52,864 bases of DNA from an uncultured Clostridia bacterium (GCA_947627665.1 CANQWX010000012.1:1-52864), one strand, 5' to 3'; positions 17,598 through 26,060 are shown, counted from the stretch's first letter. Program-made: numbers and translations. Notes: generated by a model from the letters alone, not told the origin.

Positions 17598-17963
17598 CTA
17601 TTCCGCATTGTTCTTTTTCAAGCGCAAAAGTTTCTCGTTCAAGCGCGTGAACATATCCATGAGTTCGGGGTCGTAACTTAATACGAATTCCTTTACATGG
17701 GCGGGGAGATTCTCGATTTTTTCGGAGAGTTCCCTGTCCTTTTCATATTCCGTAATATCATGATAAAAGAACTCTTCGGGAGTAGAGTGGCACGCTTCGA
17801 TGATTTTGAGAAGTACTTCAAGGCTCGGCAGAAAGTCTTTCTTGCTCTCCAAACGGTTGATGTAGTTCGGGTTCATGCCGATCGCATAGGAGAGCGCTTT
17901 CTGCGTGAGTTTCGCTCGCACCCGTATATGGCCGATCCTTGCGATGATGTCTGCTTTCTCCAT
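17598..17963 (-). CDS. XRE-family transcriptional regulator
   Basis: 121 residues. The HTH domain occupies ~8-65, with IGHIRVRAKLTQKALSYAIG and MNPNYINRLESKK as the DNA-reading helix. A C-terminal helical extension (~75-121) ends in LLRLKKN and may mediate dimerisation. AAGGGGG lies before the start, and a TATAAT at 17998-17993 upstream has no clear -35. Divergent from the collagen-like lipoprotein gene, whose promoter is 130 bp away, so it may control that gene; this is inference from position. Confidence 0.85.
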   Translation of the reverse strand: MEKADIIARIGHIRVRAKLTQKALSYAIGMNPNYINRLESKKDFLPSLEVLLKIIEACHSTPEEFFYHDITEYEKDRELSEKIENLPAHVKEFVLSYDPELMDMFTRLNEKLLRLKKNNAE

Positions 17964-18095
17964 GAAAAGCCCCCTTGCACTTTGATGATTTCATTATAGA
18001 ACATCGGGCAAACAGGCGTGGGGTGACTGCACTTGGCAACATCGTGTTATATGTCCATTTTTTATCGTTTTATAAACATATTTCTTGGTAAAATC

Positions 18096-18124
18096 TTGAC
18101 AATTCTCCGTGATGAGTGTACAAT
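18096..18124 (+). promoter_or_regulatory. Promoter of the collagen-like lipoprotein operon
   Basis: TTGACA (18096-18101), 17-bp spacer, TACAAT (18119-18124). The start site falls about 28 bases before ATG 18159, leaving room for AAAAGGAG. Confidence 0.8.
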
Positions 18125-18158
18125 GTACCATGTATATCACCCTAAAAGGAGATTTTAT

Positions 18159-20429
18159 ATGAAAAAGAGAGGGTTATGGATCGGCATGGTTTTTTCGCTG
18201 GTGATGTGTCTTTGCCTTGCGCTTTTCTGCGCTTGTGGCGGGACAGTTGACACGGGCGATGCGGCGGACGGAAAAAGTGCCTATGACATTTGGCTTGAAA
18301 ACGGACACAGCGGCACGGAGAGCGACTTCCTCGAATGGTTGAAGGGCGAGAAAGGAGAGGACGGCAAAGACGGAAAAGACGGTTCCGACGGGCAGGACGG
18401 CACGGACGGCAAAGACGGCACGGTCGGCAAGAGTGCGTATGACATTTGGAAAGAGAACGGACACAGCGGCACGGAGAGCGACTTCCTCGAATGGTTAAAG
18501 GGCGAGAAAGGCGATACGGGCGAGCAGGGTGCGCAGGGGCAGAAGGGCGACGACGGACAGGACGGAAAAGACGGAAAAGACGGGAAAGACGGACAGAACG
18601 GCACGAACGGGCAAGACGGAAAGAGTGCCTACGACATTTGGAAAGAGAACGGACACAGCGGCACGGAAGCCGAATTTCTCGAATGGTTAAAGGGTGAAAA
18701 AGGCGAGAATGGACAGAACGGTGCCGACGGACAAGACGGCAAGGACGGCAAAGACGGTCTGAATGGGCAGGACGGGAAAGACGGTGCCGACGGACAAAAC
18801 GGCAAAGACGGTCTTTCTGCCTACGAATTGTTCTTACAACGGTGTCCTTCCTATGAGGGAAGCGAAGGGCAGTGGCTTGCTGACCTTGTGAATGGCAACC
18901 TTACAGTATATACAGTCACTTTTCAATCCGAAGTGGCAGACGACATTGTTTATCTTGTATGTGCGGGCAAGGAGCTTACCGTGATTCCGAAAGTCCCCGA
19001 AAAAGAGGGGCAGGCGAGTGCGAAGTGGGACAGAGATGATTTCACGAATATCACCTCGGACATTGAAGTCCACGCCGTCTACACGATGAAGCAGCTCACC
19101 GTGACTTTCCATAACGAATACACCGAGGAAGAGGACGTCGTAAAGACGGTGGAATACGGGCAAGCGGTTGAGGACGTTCCCGTGGTAACACCAAAAGAAC
19201 ATCAAAAAGCATACTGGGATGTGACCGATTTCAGCTGTATCACCGATAATATGACGGTGAATGCAGTGTATGAAACAGAATATCTAAAATATACATTGAT
19301 TGGGGATCAATACAGTGTATCTACAATTATGATGTCGTGGGGAGAAAAGTCAGCCTTAAAAGAATTGTTTATCCCTGCCAAACACGGAAATTTCCCCGTT
19401 ACAATGATTGAGGTATCCGCCTTTGAGGGAAGATCTAATATAGGGTGGTTTGGCATAGAGATTGTCCACCTTCCTGAAACAATCGTAGAAATAGGTGCTT
19501 ACGCATTTTCCGATTGTTATAGTTTGAGAAGCATAAATATGCCTATTAGTATTGAAGAGATTGGAACTGGGGCATTTGAATGTTGTGATAATTTAACCGA
19601 AATTATAATTCCTCCTAAGGTAAAGAATATATATTCGTATACCTTTCTGCACAGTGGTCTCCAAAACATAGATTTATCGAACGTAAAAAAAGTATATGAC
19701 GGAGCCTTTTCTCTTTGTTCATCCTTGCAATGTATAGATGCTCCAAACTTAGAGGAGATTGAAGACGGCACATACCACAGATATACGGTTTTTCACACGA
19801 ACATAAACGAGTCCTTTTATGATGGTGCTTTTGCGCTTTGTACAGCATTAAAAGAAGTCAATTTACCAAAATTGCAACGACTCGGAGCATACGCATTTCT
19901 CGGTGACGAGAGTATCGGCAATGAACTGACTTGCGTAAAGCTTCCAAATGTTGTTTATATCGGAGATTGTGCTTTTAAACGTTGTTATAGCTTAGCAAAC
20001 GTAGATATGCAGAATGTTTCTGTAATCGGCTCAGAAGCCTTTAGAAGCGACTCACTTACCAAAATCATTGCACCGAATGCGACAACAGTTGGCGCGGGAG
20101 CATTTAGGGGATTAACGTGCGAATATGTCGAAATACCTAATGTTTCGGAAATACAGCCCGAAACCTTTTACGATTGTCGGATCAAATCCTTAGTTGTTTC
20201 CAATAAATTGAAGGCCGTCCAAGGTGCTTTCGATATGTGGAGCAAGCTTGAAACAATTTATTTTGAAGGCAAACAAGAAGAATATTCCGCAATAGAAGGT
20301 GTAGAATATCTTCTGGGGAAGGTCTATTACTATGAGATAACTATGCCCGAAACGGATGAAGGAAATTACTGGCATTGGCACTACAGCGAGGACGGCAAAA
20401 CGCCTGTCGTTTGGAAAAAAGATAATTAA
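18159..20429 (+). CDS. Surface lipoprotein with collagen-like repeats and BspA-type LRRs
   Basis: 756 residues. A lipoprotein signal peptide ends in FCAC with Cys26. Residues ~38-235 alternate a SAYDIW..NGHSGTESDFLEWLKG module (three near-identical copies and a diverged fourth) with collagen-type Gly-X-Y stretches rich in KDG, QDG and NGQ triplets. Two InlB B-repeat/Flg_new-like beta domains follow (~250-370, ending in HAVYTM and NAVYETE), then 5-7 BspA LRR_5 repeats to residue ~720. The collagen part would trimerise into a stalk that holds the LRR head off the surface. The second half is visibly AT-richer than the flanks, as in acquired genes. AAAAGGAG precedes the start; the small gene 20 bp downstream is in the same operon. 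Confidence 0.9.
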   Translation: MKKRGLWIGMVFSLVMCLCLALFCACGGTVDTGDAADGKSAYDIWLENGHSGTESDFLEWLKGEKGEDGKDGKDGSDGQDGTDGKDGTVGKSAYDIWKENGHSGTESDFLEWLKGEKGDTGEQGAQGQKGDDGQDGKDGKDGKDGQNGTNGQDGKSAYDIWKENGHSGTEAEFLEWLKGEKGENGQNGADGQDGKDGKDGLNGQDGKDGADGQNGKDGLSAYELFLQRCPSYEGSEGQWLADLVNGNLTVYTVTFQSEVADDIVYLVCAGKELTVIPKVPEKEGQASAKWDRDDFTNITSDIEVHAVYTMKQLTVTFHNEYTEEEDVVKTVEYGQAVEDVPVVTPKEHQKAYWDVTDFSCITDNMTVNAVYETEYLKYTLIGDQYSVSTIMMSWGEKSALKELFIPAKHGNFPVTMIEVSAFEGRSNIGWFGIEIVHLPETIVEIGAYAFSDCYSLRSINMPISIEEIGTGAFECCDNLTEIIIPPKVKNIYSYTFLHSGLQNIDLSNVKKVYDGAFSLCSSLQCIDAPNLEEIEDGTYHRYTVFHTNINESFYDGAFALCTALKEVNLPKLQRLGAYAFLGDESIGNELTCVKLPNVVYIGDCAFKRCYSLANVDMQNVSVIGSEAFRSDSLTKIIAPNATTVGAGAFRGLTCEYVEIPNVSEIQPETFYDCRIKSLVVSNKLKAVQGAFDMWSKLETIYFEGKQEEYSAIEGVEYLLGKVYYYEITMPETDEGNYWHWHYSEDGKTPVVWKKDN

Positions 20430-20448
20430 AAAACGGAGGTATATTATC

Positions 20449-20706
20449 ATGAGAACGGCAAAAGACACTTACATCGCACAGGTAACAGCGGCATTTGCGG
20501 AGTTTGCAAACGCGCACCACGGAAAAACGCTCACAAAAGCGGAGATCGATGAAGGCGCACGCGCTCTTATGCACGACGGCGACCTTCACGGATATTGTGT
20601 TTCCGATTTTGCAAGAAGTGAGACGGACAAACACAGGAGCAGGAACAATCCCACCCTCTTCGAACGGATAGAAGGCGAGGAAGATGGCGTTTACATAGTC
20701 CTGTAA
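20449..20706 (+). CDS. Small conserved-looking protein of unknown function
   Basis: 85 residues, acidic and without membrane segments. ACGGAGGT precedes ATG 20449 and the gene follows the lipoprotein stop by 20 bp. The sequence (FAEFANAHHGKTLTKAEID, HDGDLHGYCVSDFARS) looks like a compact alpha/beta protein of the type found on plasmids and phages, but I cannot name the family. Cotranscription with an AT-rich surface-protein gene suggests both arrived together. Confidence 0.65.
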   Translation: MRTAKDTYIAQVTAAFAEFANAHHGKTLTKAEIDEGARALMHDGDLHGYCVSDFARSETDKHRSRNNPTLFERIEGEEDGVYIVL

Positions 20707-20754
20707 AACTTTCGGTAAAAAAATTTCGCCGAAAGTTACAAAAGCCGGGGAAAC

Positions 20755-20782
20755 AGGCGCGGAGAGCAAAACTTCCGCGCCT
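20755..20782 (+). terminator. Terminator-like hairpin after the lipoprotein operon
   Basis: AGGCGCGGA pairs with TCCGCGCCT (9 bp) around a 10-base loop; it is followed by TTGCACTT, a weak T-tract. Confidence 0.55.
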
Positions 20783-20981
20783 TTGCACTTATCCATTTTA
20801 AGCACAGAAAAACTCCCCTCGTGAACGAAGAGAGTTTTCCTGAGAGAATATGAAAAAATTGTGTATGGGCATAATTTGCCGCTCTTCGGCGGGAACATCT
20901 ATACTTTACCAAGCCCGCGTGTTAATTGCGTGAAAAGGGGATTAAAAGACGGAGAATTCTTTTCGGTGCGGGCATAAAAAA

Positions 20982-21012
20982 GGGCGGCGGGCAATTCTTT
21001 TGCCCGCCGCCC
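20982..21012 (-). terminator. Intrinsic terminator of tmcAL
   Basis: Perfect 13-bp stem (20982-20994 with 21000-21012), GGGCGGCGGGCAA. On the minus strand the stem is followed by a run of six T. Confidence 0.9.
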
Positions 21013-21021
21013 GCGCATCAG

Positions 21022-22206
21022 TCAGACGATCACGCTTTCGAATTCGTTCGTATGCACGCCCGTGAGGACGTCGTAAAGGGCGTTTGCGCGCGCGTCGGTT
21101 TCAAAGCAGGAGAGCGCGTCCTTTTTCAGCGCGCCAACATCGCTCTTGCGCATGAGCACGGGGTATTTCCCCCTGTTGAGCGCGGCGAGCAATTCGGGCA
21201 TCTCTCTCCGCGTGACGGCGAGCACCTTGCAGTAGAGGGGCGCTTCGAGAAGATCTTTTACCTCTTTGCGCGAGATCCCCAAGAGGTTTTGCAGCAGGAT
21301 GCGTTTGAGGCGCGAGAGAGTGTAGCGCTTGGACACGACCTTTTCGAGCGCTTCGTCGTAGAGGGGATTGCTCTTTGCCATTCCCCGGAGGCGGTTTTCC
21401 AGCCCCTCGGAGCAATCGGGGCACTTCATCACCGTTTCGGGATCGGCCGCCAAAAGCGCGCACATCGCCGCTTGCTTGTAGGGCGGTTCGCGGTAGGAAG
21501 AGAGATCGCGCAGGACATTTGCGGGCAGATTGCTTTTCAGTAGTTTGAGCGTCTTTTTATCGGGGTCTTTCAGGGCGGCGCGCAGCGCAGTCGCCGAGGA
21601 AAAGCTCTTGAAAAGCGCCGTGTCGGCATATCCGCCGCCCACCCGCGGAATGGGAAGAGGCTCTATCGCCGCGCCCGAAGCGAGGATCGCGCGGCAATAT
21701 TCCACGCCCAAAATGTTATTGGGGGAAGTGAGGAGGGCCTCGTCGATGTCGCCGTTGAGGGAGAGCACCGTCTGCGTGCGCGCCTTGACGTAAGAGGTGC
21801 CGTCCTTCATGTTCTCTTTGAGGGTCGCTTTGAACTGCTTGTCCTCGGAGAGGGTCGCCCGCGCCGCGCGGAGAAAGTCCTCCTTCGTGCCGCTCTCACA
21901 GCCGAAGGCGAGCACGCTCACCTCGGGAAGGGAGGAGAGAATGTGCACCGCGCCGCCCGCAAAGATCTCCGCGGGGGAGGCGGCAAAGGCAGCGGGAAGC
22001 TCGATGACAAGGTCTGCGCCGCATTCCACGGCGTGCCGCGCCCGCACATATTTGTGCAGAACGGCGATGTCGCCTCTCTGGGTAAAGTTCCCGCTCATCA
22101 AACAGAGGATCTTGTCGCAGCGGCTCAGGCGCCGTATCTGTTCCAGCTGGTATTTATGCCCGTTATGGAAGGGATTATATTCTGAGATCACCGCACAAAT
22201 TTTCAT
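21022..22206 (-). CDS. tmcAL: tRNA(Met) cytidine acetate ligase (TmcAL)
   Basis: 394 residues. The nucleotidyltransferase-type N-terminus is ICAVISEYNPFHNGHKYQLE with the HxGH element, followed by MSGNFTQRGD and the RHAVECGADLVIELP segment. Family members (YlbM) acetylate C34 of elongator tRNA-Met with acetate and ATP. That fits the neighbourhood: pta and ackA, which make acetate, diverge from it. The start is the ATG at 22206, where the conserved N-terminus begins; the ribosome site is weak (GACGGAA). The promoter region is shared with pta in a symmetric element (22245-22288). Confidence 0.92.
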   Translation of the reverse strand: MKICAVISEYNPFHNGHKYQLEQIRRLSRCDKILCLMSGNFTQRGDIAVLHKYVRARHAVECGADLVIELPAAFAASPAEIFAGGAVHILSSLPEVSVLAFGCESGTKEDFLRAARATLSEDKQFKATLKENMKDGTSYVKARTQTVLSLNGDIDEALLTSPNNILGVEYCRAILASGAAIEPLPIPRVGGGYADTALFKSFSSATALRAALKDPDKKTLKLLKSNLPANVLRDLSSYREPPYKQAAMCALLAADPETVMKCPDCSEGLENRLRGMAKSNPLYDEALEKVVSKRYTLSRLKRILLQNLLGISRKEVKDLLEAPLYCKVLAVTRREMPELLAALNRGKYPVLMRKSDVGALKKDALSCFETDARANALYDVLTGVHTNEFESVIV

Positions 22207-22224
22207 CTTTTTTCCGTCTTGTCC

Positions 22225-22253
22225 TTTACAATTTTTTCCGCTTGGTGTATAAT
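22225..22253 (+). promoter_or_regulatory. Promoter of pta
   Basis: TTTACA (22225-22230), 17-bp spacer, TATAAT (22248-22253). It gives a leader of about 70 nt that would carry a GGGAAA/TTTCCC hairpin. Confidence 0.75.
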
Positions 22254-22288
22254 GTTCGGGAAAATGCTTTCCCAACGCTATTATACAC
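22245..22288. promoter_or_regulatory. 44-bp symmetric element between tmcAL and pta
   Basis: GTGTATAAT (22245-22253) and ATTATACAC (22280-22288) are exact reverse complements, with GGGAAA-ATGC-TTTCCC (22258-22273) near the centre. Each arm contains a -10 box on its own strand, so the element could both start two overlapping transcripts and bind a dimeric regulator. Confidence 0.6.
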
Positions 22289-22331
22289 AAAGCGTGGGGA
22301 AAAATAAAGCAAATCAACGGAGATTTTTATT

Positions 22332-23375
22332 ATGGCATTCATGGACAAGCTGAAGGAGCTGGGCAGAAAGATCACCGAGAGCGGCACGATCGTGGAGGAG
22401 ATCAAGAACAAGGCAAAGGCGCTCGACAAGAAGATCGTCCTCTGCGAGGGCGAGGACAAGCGCGTGGTGGAGGCGGCCTCCGTCTGCACGCAGGAAAAAC
22501 TTGCGCGCATCGTCCTGCTCGGGAACGAGGAAGAGATCAAAAAGAACAACGAGGGCGTGGACCTCACGGGCATCGAGATCGTCGACCCGCTCACCTCTCC
22601 CAAGCTCGGGGAATATGCAAGCCTTCTCTATGAACTGAGAAAAGCGAAGGGGATGACGGAAGAACAGGCCAAAGAACAGGCGAAAGATCCCACCTTCTTC
22701 GGCGCGCTCATGCTCAAAAGCGGCGACGTGGACGGCCTTGTTTCGGGCGCGTGCCATTCGACGGCGAACACGCTGCGCCCCGGACTGCAGATCATCAAGA
22801 CGGCGCCGGGCGTTTCCGCGGTTTCGAGTTTCAACCTCATGGTCGCTCCCGCGACGGGCAATAAGTATGTGCCCGACGGAAAGCTTGTCTTTGCCGACTG
22901 CGGCCTCAATCCCACCTACACGGCGGAGGGACTTGCGGATTGCGCCATCGCCACCGCCAAGAGCGCCAAGGAGATCGCGGGTCTGGAACCGCGCGTCGCC
23001 ATGCTCTCCTTCTCCACCGTGGGAAGCGCCAAGCACGACCTTGTTTCCCTCGTGCAGGAGGCGACCCGTATCGCAAAGGAGAAGGCGCCCGACCTCAAGC
23101 TGGACGGCGAACTGCAATTCGACGCGGCGATCGTTCCCGAAGTGGCTGCGCTCAAGGCGCCCCAAAGCGAGGTCGCGGGACATGCGAACGTGTTCATCTT
23201 CCCCGATCTGCAATCGGGCAATATCGGCTATAAGATCGCGGAGCGCCTCGGCGGCTTCCAGGCGATCGGTCCCATCTGCCAGGGCTTTGCAAAGCCCCTC
23301 AACGATCTCTCCCGCGGCTGCAAGGCGGACGACATCGTCTGCGCGGTCGCCATCACGGCGTTACAGACAAGATGA
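22332..23375 (+). CDS. pta: Phosphate acetyltransferase
   Basis: 347 residues, the short bacterial form without a DRTGG regulatory domain. Motifs are the N-terminal IVLCEGEDKRVVEAA, then SGACHSTANTLRPGLQIIKT, and the C-terminal VFIFPDLQSGNIGYKIAERLGG with GPICQGFAKPLNDLSRGC, all standard for Pta. It interconverts acetyl-CoA and acetyl phosphate; ackA 330 bp downstream turns the latter into acetate with ATP gain. CGGAG lies ahead of ATG 22332. A perfect 10-bp hairpin just after the stop (23384-23410) may end or attenuate the message. Confidence 0.96.
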   Translation: MAFMDKLKELGRKITESGTIVEEIKNKAKALDKKIVLCEGEDKRVVEAASVCTQEKLARIVLLGNEEEIKKNNEGVDLTGIEIVDPLTSPKLGEYASLLYELRKAKGMTEEQAKEQAKDPTFFGALMLKSGDVDGLVSGACHSTANTLRPGLQIIKTAPGVSAVSSFNLMVAPATGNKYVPDGKLVFADCGLNPTYTAEGLADCAIATAKSAKEIAGLEPRVAMLSFSTVGSAKHDLVSLVQEATRIAKEKAPDLKLDGELQFDAAIVPEVAALKAPQSEVAGHANVFIFPDLQSGNIGYKIAERLGGFQAIGPICQGFAKPLNDLSRGCKADDIVCAVAITALQTR

Positions 23376-23707
23376 GAGTTCACACGATTTCTTACTACGC
23401 AAGAAATCGTCGTGAGCGGATAGGCTTCGCGCTTATCCAAACTCTTAGCCGCGCCTACTTTTCCGTTTCATCGGACAAGAAGCCGTAAGTATGCGGCAAA
23501 TTGTGTCGCGCAGCGCAAAATGGCGATTTTGCTCGCGCACAATTCCAAAACGTCATGTTGAGCGGAGGCGTAAGCCGAAGCCGAAACATCTCGTCCGCAT
23601 TCTTTCACGAAGAATATGGAAAAGCGTGAATTTCAACGCGTGGTTTCGTGCAGAAATTTATGAAAAATTCAGAAGGCAGAAAATCTGTCTGACCGTGAGG
23701 TAAATTT
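23376..23707. other. pta-ackA intergenic region with hairpin and dispersed repeat
   Basis: No gene recognised. A 10-bp perfect stem ACGATTTCTT/AAGAAATCGT occupies 23384-23410 with a 7-base loop and no T-run. Positions 23552-23592 (GTCATGTTGAGCGGAGGCG...) match the dispersed family found at 25761-26060 and 41482-41515. No clear ackA promoter is seen, so read-through from pta is likely. Confidence 0.65.
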
Positions 23708-24901
23708 ATGAAAATTTTAGTCATCAATGCGGGGAGTTCCTCCCTCAAATACCAGCTCATCGACATGGAAACGGAATGCGTCCTCGCCAAGGGCGGGTGC
23801 GAGCGCATCGGCATCGACGGCGGCAAGCTCACCCACAAGGCGCACGGCGAAACGTTCATCATCGAGCAGGACCTTCCCGACCACACCGTGGCGATCTCCC
23901 TCGTCCTCCGGGAACTTGTGGACAAGAAGGCGGGCGTCATTGAAAGCATGGACGAGATCGACGCCGTGGGCCACCGCGTCGTCGCTTCGGGCGAAGCGTT
24001 TACCAAGACGACCCTCGTCACCGACGAGGTGATGGATACGATGGAAGTCATCAAAGAGCTTGCGCCCCTCCACAATCCCGCGGCGATCCTCGGCGTGAAC
24101 GCCTGCCGCGCGGTGATGCCGGGCAAGAAGATGGCGCTCGTGTTCGATACGTCCTTCCACGCCACCATGCCCGACTACGCCCACCTCTATGCCATCGACT
24201 ACGAGGACTACAAGAAATACAAAGTCCGCCGTTACGGCGCGCACGGCACGTCGCACAAATATGTATCGCAGGCGGCGGCGGAGTACCTCGGCAGGGACAT
24301 CAAAGAACTTAAGATCGTCACCTGCCACCTCGGGAACGGCTCCTCCATTTCCGCCGTCAAGGGCGGCAAGTGCATCGATACGTCCATGGGCTTTACTCCT
24401 TTGGCGGGCGTACCCATGGGCACCCGCAGCGGCGACATCGACTATGCCGCGGTGGAATTTTTGTGCCGCAAGAAGGGCATGACGATGGAAGAGGGGCTTA
24501 CCTATCTCAACAAAAAGTGCGGCATGCTCGGCATTTCGGGCGTTTCCTCCGACTTCCGCGACCTCTGCGCCGCGGCGGAAGAGGGGAACGACCGCGCCCG
24601 TCTTGCCCTCGACATGTTCAACTATTCGTGCAAGAAGTATGTGGGCGCCTACATGGCGGCGCTCGGCGGGCTTGACGTGCTCGTGTTTACGGCGGGCGTC
24701 GGCGAAAATACCGTGTCCGTGCGGAAGGCGATCTGCGAAAACATGGAGGCGTTCGGCATCGTTCTCGACGAAAAGAAGAACGATTACAAGAACGACGGCA
24801 CCATCCACGATCTCTCGGCGGAGGGTTCGCGCGTGAAGATCCTCGTGATCCCCACCAACGAAGAGCTGGTCATCGCGCGCGAAACGGCGGCGCTCCTCTG
24901 A
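23708..24901 (+). CDS. ackA: Acetate kinase
   Basis: 397 residues with the ASKHA signatures of the family: N-terminal VINAGSSSLKYQLID, the catalytic VGHRVV, VFDTSFHATMP, YGAHGTSHKYVS, HLGNGSS and MGFTPLAGVPMGTRSGDID, and the C-terminal TAGVGENTVSVR. It makes ATP and acetate from acetyl phosphate. GAGGT lies ahead of ATG 23708. The length is normal. The pair with pta marks substrate-level phosphorylation by acetate fermentation. Confidence 0.97.
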   Translation: MKILVINAGSSSLKYQLIDMETECVLAKGGCERIGIDGGKLTHKAHGETFIIEQDLPDHTVAISLVLRELVDKKAGVIESMDEIDAVGHRVVASGEAFTKTTLVTDEVMDTMEVIKELAPLHNPAAILGVNACRAVMPGKKMALVFDTSFHATMPDYAHLYAIDYEDYKKYKVRRYGAHGTSHKYVSQAAAEYLGRDIKELKIVTCHLGNGSSISAVKGGKCIDTSMGFTPLAGVPMGTRSGDIDYAAVEFLCRKKGMTMEEGLTYLNKKCGMLGISGVSSDFRDLCAAAEEGNDRARLALDMFNYSCKKYVGAYMAALGGLDVLVFTAGVGENTVSVRKAICENMEAFGIVLDEKKNDYKNDGTIHDLSAEGSRVKILVIPTNEELVIARETAALL

Positions 24902-24958
24902 TTTTTCGGAAAAATTGCAAATCGCAGGCAAAAGCGATTGACAAACCCTCCGAAAAAT
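24901..24958 (+). promoter_or_regulatory. Nested inverted repeats overlapping the DUF177 promoter
   Basis: ATTTTTCGGA (24901-24910) is the exact reverse complement of TCCGAAAAAT (24949-24958); a second pair AATCGC/GCGATT lies inside (24920-24925, 24934-24939). The right arms overlap the -35 box and the spacer of the downstream promoter. It could be an ackA terminator, an operator, or both. Confidence 0.55.
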
Positions 24959-24966
24959 AATATACT
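24938..24966 (+). promoter_or_regulatory. Promoter of the DUF177-rpmF operon
   Basis: TTGACA (24938-24943), 17-bp spacer, TATACT (24961-24966). The start codon is at 24977, so the leader is only about four bases. Confidence 0.8.
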
Positions 24967-24976
24967 TTTTAAGTCA

Positions 24977-25393
24977 ATGGTGCCGAAGCTGGACGTCCGC
25001 AGGGCAAATGCGGAAAAAAAGTATACGGGAGAGCTGTGCTTCACCTTCGAAGCGGAGCCGTCGCTCGTGGAGATCCCGTTCGTTTCCATCTCCTCGCCCG
25101 TGGAGGCAAAGCTCCGCTACGCGATTTTGGAGGACGACTCTGTGGAGATCGAAGGGAGCCTTGCGTTTACGCTCAAGGGAAGCTGTTCGCGGTGCTTGCG
25201 GGAAACGGAACAGCGCGTGAGCGGCGAGGCAGAGGGCTATTTTGTCCCGTACGGCGAAGGCGGAGAGGACTATTCCTATTCGAACGGCGTCATCGACCTC
25301 GGCGAATTTTTGCGCGACAGCGTGATCTTCCTAACGCCTGCGCGCCTCGTATGCAGCGAGAATTGCACCGCGCCGGATTATAAAGAAGAATAA
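24977..25393 (+). CDS. DUF177/YceD family protein
   Basis: 138 residues. It has a C(x2)C element, GSCSRCLRETEQ (~residue 73), and the terminal PARLVCSENC, normal in this family. Its position directly before rpmF is conserved widely; the family is linked to 23S rRNA maturation or ribosome assembly in bacteria and plastids. The real start is ATG 24977; earlier in-frame TTG codons overlap the promoter. No Shine-Dalgarno sequence is possible because the leader would be about four bases long. Confidence 0.88.
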   Translation: MVPKLDVRRANAEKKYTGELCFTFEAEPSLVEIPFVSISSPVEAKLRYAILEDDSVEIEGSLAFTLKGSCSRCLRETEQRVSGEAEGYFVPYGEGGEDYSYSNGVIDLGEFLRDSVIFLTPARLVCSENCTAPDYKEE

Positions 25394-25412
25394 GCAAGAA
25401 GAGGTGAGATAA

Positions 25413-25604
25413 ATGGCGGTACCCAAGGGAAAACAATCGAAGAGCAGAACGAACAAACGGTTCGCAAATTACAAGGCAACGGCGCCTACGCTCGTCGAGT
25501 GTCCGCATTGCCACGAGCTGAAGCTCGCGCACAGAGTCTGCAAGAACTGCGGCTATTATGACGGACAGGAAGTCGTCGCCCAAAAAGAAGAGAAGAAGGA
25601 CTGA
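25413..25604 (+). CDS. rpmF: 50S ribosomal protein L32
   Basis: 63 residues. MAVPKGKQSKSRTNKR is the standard L32 N-terminus, and CPHCHELKLAHRVCKNCGYY supplies the four-Cys zinc site, so this is the zinc-binding (C+) paralogue. GAAGAGGTGAG lies ahead of the start. It follows the DUF177 gene by 19 bp and is closed by a terminator at 25623-25655. Confidence 0.97.
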   Translation: MAVPKGKQSKSRTNKRFANYKATAPTLVECPHCHELKLAHRVCKNCGYYDGQEVVAQKEEKKD

Positions 25605-25622
25605 GGCTTTTTTCGAGAAACG

Positions 25623-25655
25623 AAAGCGGACTTAAACCATTAAGCCCGCTTTTTG
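25623..25655 (+). terminator. rpmF operon terminator
   Basis: AAAGCGGACTTAA pairs with TTAAGCCCGCTTT (one internal A/C mismatch), followed by TTTTT. Confidence 0.8.
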
Positions 25656-25703
25656 ACTTTCTTGTCATTTTGCGCCAACGGCAAAGAGGCAATGCCCGTC
25701 TTA

Positions 25704-25735
25704 CCCCATCCTCGGGAGGGGGATTCAGGGGGTGG
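25704..25735 (+). repeat. GC-rich hairpin repeat motif
   Basis: CCCCATCCTCGGGAGGGGG then ATTCAGGGGGTGG, same family as 25-55, 13100-13129 and 41442-41473. Confidence 0.7.
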
Positions 25736-25760
25736 TCTTGCTGTCCCTGAAAGGGAGCAA

Positions 25761-25792
25761 AGTAGCGGAGCATCATAATATGTCATTTCGAG
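25761..25792 (+). repeat. Short copy of the 116-bp dispersed repeat
   Basis: The 32-bp head of the repeat (AGTAGCGGAGCATCATAATA...) without the remainder; it abuts the next full copy. Confidence 0.8.
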
Positions 25793-25793
25793 A

Positions 25794-25909
25794 AGTAGCG
25801 GAGCATCATAATATGTCATTTTGAGCGGAGCGTAGCGAAGTCGAGAAATCTCATCAAAAATAAGGTAGAGATGCCTCGGCTATCGCTCGGCATGACGATC
25901 GGGAAGAAG
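25794..25909 (+). repeat. 116-bp repeat, copy A
   Basis: Matches 25945-26060 with a handful of substitutions and no indel. It includes GAGCGGAGCGTAGCGAAGTC, then a ATCTCATC/GATGCCTCGG... stretch and ends in a GGCATGACGA...GGGAAGAAG tail. The kind is seen in many bacterial genomes between genes; origin unknown to me. Confidence 0.9.
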
Positions 25910-25944
25910 GGCGCCGCAAATCACACTCTTGCAAAGCAAGGCGA

Positions 25945-26060
25945 AGTAGCGGAGCATCATAATATGTCATTTCGAGCGGAGCATAGCGGAGTCGAGAAAT
26001 CTCATCAAAAATAAGGTAGAGATGCCTCGGCTGACGCTCGGCATGACGAGCGGGAAGAAG
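25945..26060 (+). repeat. 116-bp repeat, copy B
   Basis: Second full copy, 35 bp after copy A. Diverged forms of its core occur at 23552-23592 and 41482-41515. Confidence 0.9.

Larger units (their letters stand above)
20707..21021. other. Convergent intergenic region with hairpins
   Basis: No gene seen. It contains a 9-bp inverted repeat (20707-20715 with 20729-20737), a 9-bp terminator-like stem (20755-20763 with 20774-20782), an imperfect AAAACTC/GAGTTTT pair near 20807-20845, and the minus-strand terminator at 20982-21012. The rest shows nothing I can name. Confidence 0.6.

Noticed and set aside
18330..18820. Regularly spaced repeats, possible CRISPR
   Set aside because: The repeats code for Gly-X-Y triplets and the SAYDIW module in frame; no spacers of uniform length and no cas genes.
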